Shown here: in pieces, positions 5,473 through 8,339 of the stretch
Position numbering within the stretch: the first letter of the stretch is position 1
Layout: each line of letters starts with the position of its first letter
Source: an uncultured bacterium
GTDB lineage: Bacteria > Bacillota > Clostridia > Lachnospirales > Lachnospiraceae
Length of the DNA stretch: 8,339 nucleotides
Reading direction: 5' to 3'
Assembly (NCBI GenBank): GCA_947086625.1
Contig: CAMTZV010000040.1
Location: 1-8,339, forward strand
Program-made: the position numbers and the translations under genes
The notes under the pieces: model-generated
Told to the model about the DNA's origin: nothing
What the model saw: the letters and a program-made list of their open reading frames with translations, nothing else
Databases searched by the model: none

Positions 5473-7893
5473 ATGTTAGCACCGTTAAGCTGGTTAAAGG
5501 ATTATGTGGACATCGATGTGACGCCGAAGGAGCTGGAGGAAAAGCTCTTCTCCTGCGGCTTTGAGGTGGAGGAGCTCATCGAGGTCGGAAAGGACGTCTC
5601 AAACGTCGTGGTCGGTCTGGTAAAGGAGTGTGAGCCGATTCCCGAGACGCATTTGAGCCTGTGCCAGGTGGATGCAGGAAGCCACGGCACGTTTCAGATC
5701 TGCTGCGGCGCGGACAATGTGTGCGCGGGCAAAAAATTTCCGGTTGCGCTCGTGGGCGCGACGGTTTATGCAACTGCAAAAGACCACGTCACCATCGAGG
5801 GCGTGATGAAGATCAAAAAGGGAAAGCTGCGCGGCTATGAGTCGCAGGGAATGCTCTGCTCGGGGGTGGAGCTGGGCTTAAACGAGGATTTGTATCCGGG
5901 TGCGGGCTACAACGGCCTGCTCGTGCTGCCCGATGACGCAGAGGTGGGCGCGGATGTAAAGCCGCTGCTAGGGCTAAACGACTGGATCTTTGACATCGCG
6001 ATCACCGCGAACCGCCCGGACTGCCAGAGCATTTACGGCATTGCAAGAGAGGTTGCCGCCGTTTTGAATAAGCCCTGTAAGGAGCCTGCGCTGGACTTCA
6101 CCGAGACGGAGGTGAAAAAGGACGGCTTTAGCGTGACCGTGGACGCGCCGGAGCTGTGCCCGCGCTACATCGCACACTATGTATACGATGTGAAGATCGC
6201 ACCGTCCCCGGCGTGGATGCGCCGCAGGCTCTCGCTTGTGGGCATCGGCGGGATTTCAAATGTCGTCGATATCACGAACTATATTTTAAAAGAGCTGGGA
6301 CAGCCGATGCACGCGTTTGATGACTCGTTTTTGCAGGGCAATGCGATTAACGTGCGGCGCGCCGCGGACGGCGAGAAGATCGTAACGCTGGACGAGAAGG
6401 AGTTTGAGCTGAACAGCTCCAACCTCGTCATCTGCGACGGGAAACGTCCGGTGGCGCTGGCGGGCATCATGGGGGGCTTAAACTCCGAAATTCTGGACAC
6501 GACGACGGAGGTCATGTTCGAGGCCGCTAAATTTATGCGCGACAATATCCGCAAAAGCTCCCGCGCGCTCGGGCAGTCGTCCGATTCGAGCGCGATGTAC
6601 GCCAAGGGCGTCTACGAATACACGACCGTGATGGCCATGAAGCGCGCGCTGCATCTGATCGAGGAGCTGGGCTGCGGAAAGGTTTCGTCCACACACGTGG
6701 AGGTATCCACCGGAAATTCCGTGGAGCCGCAGGAGATGAAGGTGAGTGTGAAGCAGGTGAACGGCGTGCTCGGCATCGAGGTTCCGGAGACGGAAATGCT
6801 GCGCATTCTCACTGCTCTGAATTTCGCACCGGCGATCGACGGCGATACGCTGACGATCCAGGTTCCGGCGTACCGCGAGGATATGGATTCGTATCAGGAT
6901 GTGGCGGAGGAGGTCATCCGCATGTACGGCTACGATCATGTGAAGGGAACCTTTATGCCAACCGCCAGAGTGACGGCGGGCGGACTGGATCTCAGACAGA
7001 AGAGCGAGCTGAAAATCAAGCGGGCGCTCTGTGCGGCGGGGGCTTACGAGGGCATCCATTACTCGTTCTTCTCACCCTCCGATCTGGATCTGCTTCGCCT
7101 GCCGGAGGATGCGAAGGAGCGCCACGCAATCCGGCTGATGAATCCGATCAATATTGACCTGTCGCTCATGCGCACGACGCTCGCGCCGCAGATGATTCAC
7201 GCGATGGCGCGCAACCAGAAGCGCGGCATTTTGGAGGGGCGCATCTTCGAGCTCGGAAATATTTTTGTGCCGAAGGAGCTGCCGCTGACCGAGTATCCGG
7301 ATGAGCGTGAGACGCTTTGCGTGGGCGTGTTCGGGGAGAAGGAGTCCTTCTATACGTTAAAGGGCATGGCCCAGGTTGTGGCGCGCGCACTTGGCGTGAC
7401 GTTTACGTACGAGGCGGGGACGCGGCCCTTCCTTCATCCGTATCAGACGGCGGAGATTTTCTGCGAGGGTGAGAAGGCCGGCTACCTCGGAAAGCTCGCC
7501 TATGAGATTGCCGACGAGCTGGATATGCGCACACAGGCGTACGTCCTGGAGCTTGATGTGCGTTTGCTCAGCCGCTGGTACGGACAGGCACAGACGTTTA
7601 CGCCGCTGCCGAGGTTCGCGCAGGAGAAGCGCGACTTTGCGTTTGTCGTGGATAAGGGGATTACGTGCGCGCAGATTGAAAGCGGCATTCAGGAATCCTG
7701 CAAATATGTGACGGATGTGCAGCTTTTCGATGTGTACGAGGGTGCTCAGCTCGGGCCGGATAAGCGCAGTATGGCGTTCTCCGTCGTGTTCACGCCCGCC
7801 GAGGAGGAGTTTGGCGGTGAAATGGTTGAGGGCTTTGTGAAGAAGATTCTGAAAAATCTGGAGCAAAAGCTCGGCGTGACGCTGCGCGCCTAG
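5473..7893 (+). CDS. pheT: Phenylalanyl-tRNA synthetase beta subunit
   Basis: The beta subunit binds tRNA-Phe and edits mischarged Tyr-tRNA-Phe; it pairs with PheS. The product has 806 residues, the normal full length. Domains in order: an EMAP-II-like tRNA-binding domain at about 40-150; the B3/B4 editing region at about 210-385, including PRYIAHYVYDV and GISNVVDITNYILKELGQP; a B5 domain at about 418-495 ending EEVIRMYGYD; a catalytic-like core that lacks synthetase activity at about 500-700; and a ferredoxin-fold anticodon-binding domain from about 709 to the end, with FAQEKRDFAFVVD. An AAAGGAGGGGAG site precedes ATG 5473. The 17-base gap after pheS and the shared leader indicate co-transcription and T-box control by phenylalanine supply. 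No truncation or missing domain is visible. Confidence 0.98.
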   Translation: MLAPLSWLKDYVDIDVTPKELEEKLFSCGFEVEELIEVGKDVSNVVVGLVKECEPIPETHLSLCQVDAGSHGTFQICCGADNVCAGKKFPVALVGATVYATAKDHVTIEGVMKIKKGKLRGYESQGMLCSGVELGLNEDLYPGAGYNGLLVLPDDAEVGADVKPLLGLNDWIFDIAITANRPDCQSIYGIAREVAAVLNKPCKEPALDFTETEVKKDGFSVTVDAPELCPRYIAHYVYDVKIAPSPAWMRRRLSLVGIGGISNVVDITNYILKELGQPMHAFDDSFLQGNAINVRRAADGEKIVTLDEKEFELNSSNLVICDGKRPVALAGIMGGLNSEILDTTTEVMFEAAKFMRDNIRKSSRALGQSSDSSAMYAKGVYEYTTVMAMKRALHLIEELGCGKVSSTHVEVSTGNSVEPQEMKVSVKQVNGVLGIEVPETEMLRILTALNFAPAIDGDTLTIQVPAYREDMDSYQDVAEEVIRMYGYDHVKGTFMPTARVTAGGLDLRQKSELKIKRALCAAGAYEGIHYSFFSPSDLDLLRLPEDAKERHAIRLMNPINIDLSLMRTTLAPQMIHAMARNQKRGILEGRIFELGNIFVPKELPLTEYPDERETLCVGVFGEKESFYTLKGMAQVVARALGVTFTYEAGTRPFLHPYQTAEIFCEGEKAGYLGKLAYEIADELDMRTQAYVLELDVRLLSRWYGQAQTFTPLPRFAQEKRDFAFVVDKGITCAQIESGIQESCKYVTDVQLFDVYEGAQLGPDKRSMAFSVVFTPAEEEFGGEMVEGFVKKILKNLEQKLGVTLRA

Positions 7894-7924
7894 GAGGTCG
7901 CGAAAAGAGAAGAGGATAGAGAGG

Positions 7925-8033
7925 CGGGCGCTGCCGCTTAAATAGGAGGGAGGCAAAATGCGAAGCATTTTCTTAAGATGCCTTCCGACGACATGCCCGA
8001 GAGCGGAGCGAACGGGCGCTACCGCTTAAATAG
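7925..8033 (+). repeat. Imperfect direct repeat flanking a nested stem-loop between pheT and queA
   Basis: A 21-base unit at 7925-7945 recurs at 8013-8033 with a single difference (G7933 against A8021). Both copies contain CGGGCGCT and CCGCTTAAATAG. Between them lies a nested stem-loop: GGGAGGCA (7948-7955) with TGCCTTCC (7979-7986) outside, AAAATGC (7955-7961) with GCATTTT (7965-7971) inside; base 7955 can belong to either arm. The second copy forms the 5' arm and loop of the terminator at 8012-8040. The repeat may be a local duplication or part of a dispersed intergenic element; one window cannot decide. I see no protein-coding gene in 7894-8074. Confidence 0.85.
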
Positions 8034-8055
8034 CGCCCGTCTCACAATTTTTTTT
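8012..8055 (+). terminator. Intrinsic terminator of the pheST operon
   Basis: ACGGGCGCTA (8012-8021) and TAGCGCCCGT (8031-8040) form a perfect ten-pair, GC-rich stem with a nine-base loop. Seven bases later comes a run of eight T residues (8048-8055). The slight gap before the T run is longer than ideal. It lies between pheT and queA and probably separates the two transcription units. Confidence 0.82.
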
Positions 8056-8074
8056 GTATAGAAGGAATGCAAAA

Positions 8075-8339
8075 ATGAATGTCAGTGATTTTTATTATGA
8101 TCTGCCGCAGGAGCTGATCGCGCAGGATCCGCTTGCGGACCGCGCATCCTCGCGGCTTCTCGTGCTTGGGAAGGAGGACGGCTCGATCCGGCACGAGACG
8201 TTTCGCGATGTGACAAAATATCTGCGTTCGGGCGACTGCCTCGTCCTCAACAACACGCGCGTGATACCGGCCCGTCTGTTTGGCGAGCGGGAGGACACGG
8301 GTGCGACGGTAGAGCTGCTTCTCTTAAAGCGAAAGGAAA
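8075..8339 (+). CDS. queA: S-adenosylmethionine:tRNA ribosyltransferase-isomerase, N-terminal part (3' end outside window)
   Basis: QueA transfers and isomerises the ribose of S-adenosylmethionine onto 7-aminomethyl-7-deazaguanine in tRNA, forming epoxyqueuosine, a late step of queuosine synthesis at the wobble base of GUN anticodons. Only the first 88 of roughly 340 residues are present. The family's N-terminal signature is clear: [20 protein letters not shown], then [18 protein letters not shown], then [20 protein letters not shown] and [13 protein letters not shown] 8075 is supported by AGAAGGAA (8060-8067) seven bases upstream. An ATG overlapping that site (8067) would give only three codons. 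The gene follows the pheST terminator, and no promoter is obvious in the short gap. Confidence 0.96.
   Translation, partial: MNVSDFYYDLPQELIAQDPLADRASSRLLVLGKEDGSIRHETFRDVTKYLRSGDCLVLNNTRVIPARLFGEREDTGATVELLLLKRKE

Noticed and set aside
7357..7968. A 203-codon minus-strand open frame over the pheT end
   Set aside because: It is a shadow of the pheT anticodon-binding domain and crosses the intergenic stem-loop; no ribosome binding site or domain is evident.
8041..8074. A preQ1 riboswitch in front of queA
   Set aside because: The gap has no preQ1-type pseudoknot sequence, only the T run of the terminator and the ribosome binding site.
1..8339. CRISPR array, toxin-antitoxin pair, prophage or defence island
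   Set aside because: There are no regularly spaced repeats, recombinase or transposase frames, or paired small genes; the protein genes all belong to ordinary core families.

Overview
The window looks like chromosomal housekeeping DNA from a spore-forming, low-redox Firmicute, most likely a GC-rich Lachnospiraceae-type Clostridium relative. The grounds are the T-box leader in front of pheST, a SpoIID-family protein, strong AGGAGG-type ribosome binding sites, TTGNNN-17-TANNNT promoters and ATP-type PEP carboxykinase. This placement is inferred from gene content and style, not from a database match. All supported genes are on the + strand.

Layout. (1) 1-723: the C-terminal 240 codons of ATP-dependent PEP carboxykinase (pckA). 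(2) 724-1217: a gene-free stretch. It holds a nested inverted repeat after pckA, then a near-consensus promoter (814-842), then a structured RNA whose fold matches 6S RNA (long closing stem, large central bubble with a small 3'-side hairpin, irregular terminal stem), and a strong terminator hairpin at 1183-1217. (3) 1288-3006: a 572-residue membrane-anchored SpoIID/LytB-family protein. (4) 3137-4003: a six-helix YihY/BrkB-family membrane protein. (5) 4062-4397: a promoter and a complete T-box riboswitch with a phenylalanine specifier and an intrinsic terminator, controlling pheS (4433-5455) and pheT (5473-7893), the two subunits of phenylalanyl-tRNA synthetase. (6) 7894-8074: a repeat-rich intergenic segment ending in a strong terminator. 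(7) 8075-8339: the first 88 codons of queA, cut by the window edge.

How the parts work together. The pheST unit is autoregulated: uncharged tRNA-Phe should bind the T-box and allow transcription into both subunit genes. The 6S-like RNA would tune sigma-70-type transcription as cells leave growth. SpoIID-like proteins act on peptidoglycan, classically at engulfment in sporulation. The remaining genes (pckA, yihY-like, queA) are unrelated neighbours.

I see no CRISPR array, transposase, prophage gene or defence system. The least explained parts are the RNA at about 849-1110 with its 5' extension and the duplicated stem-loop segment between pheT and queA.
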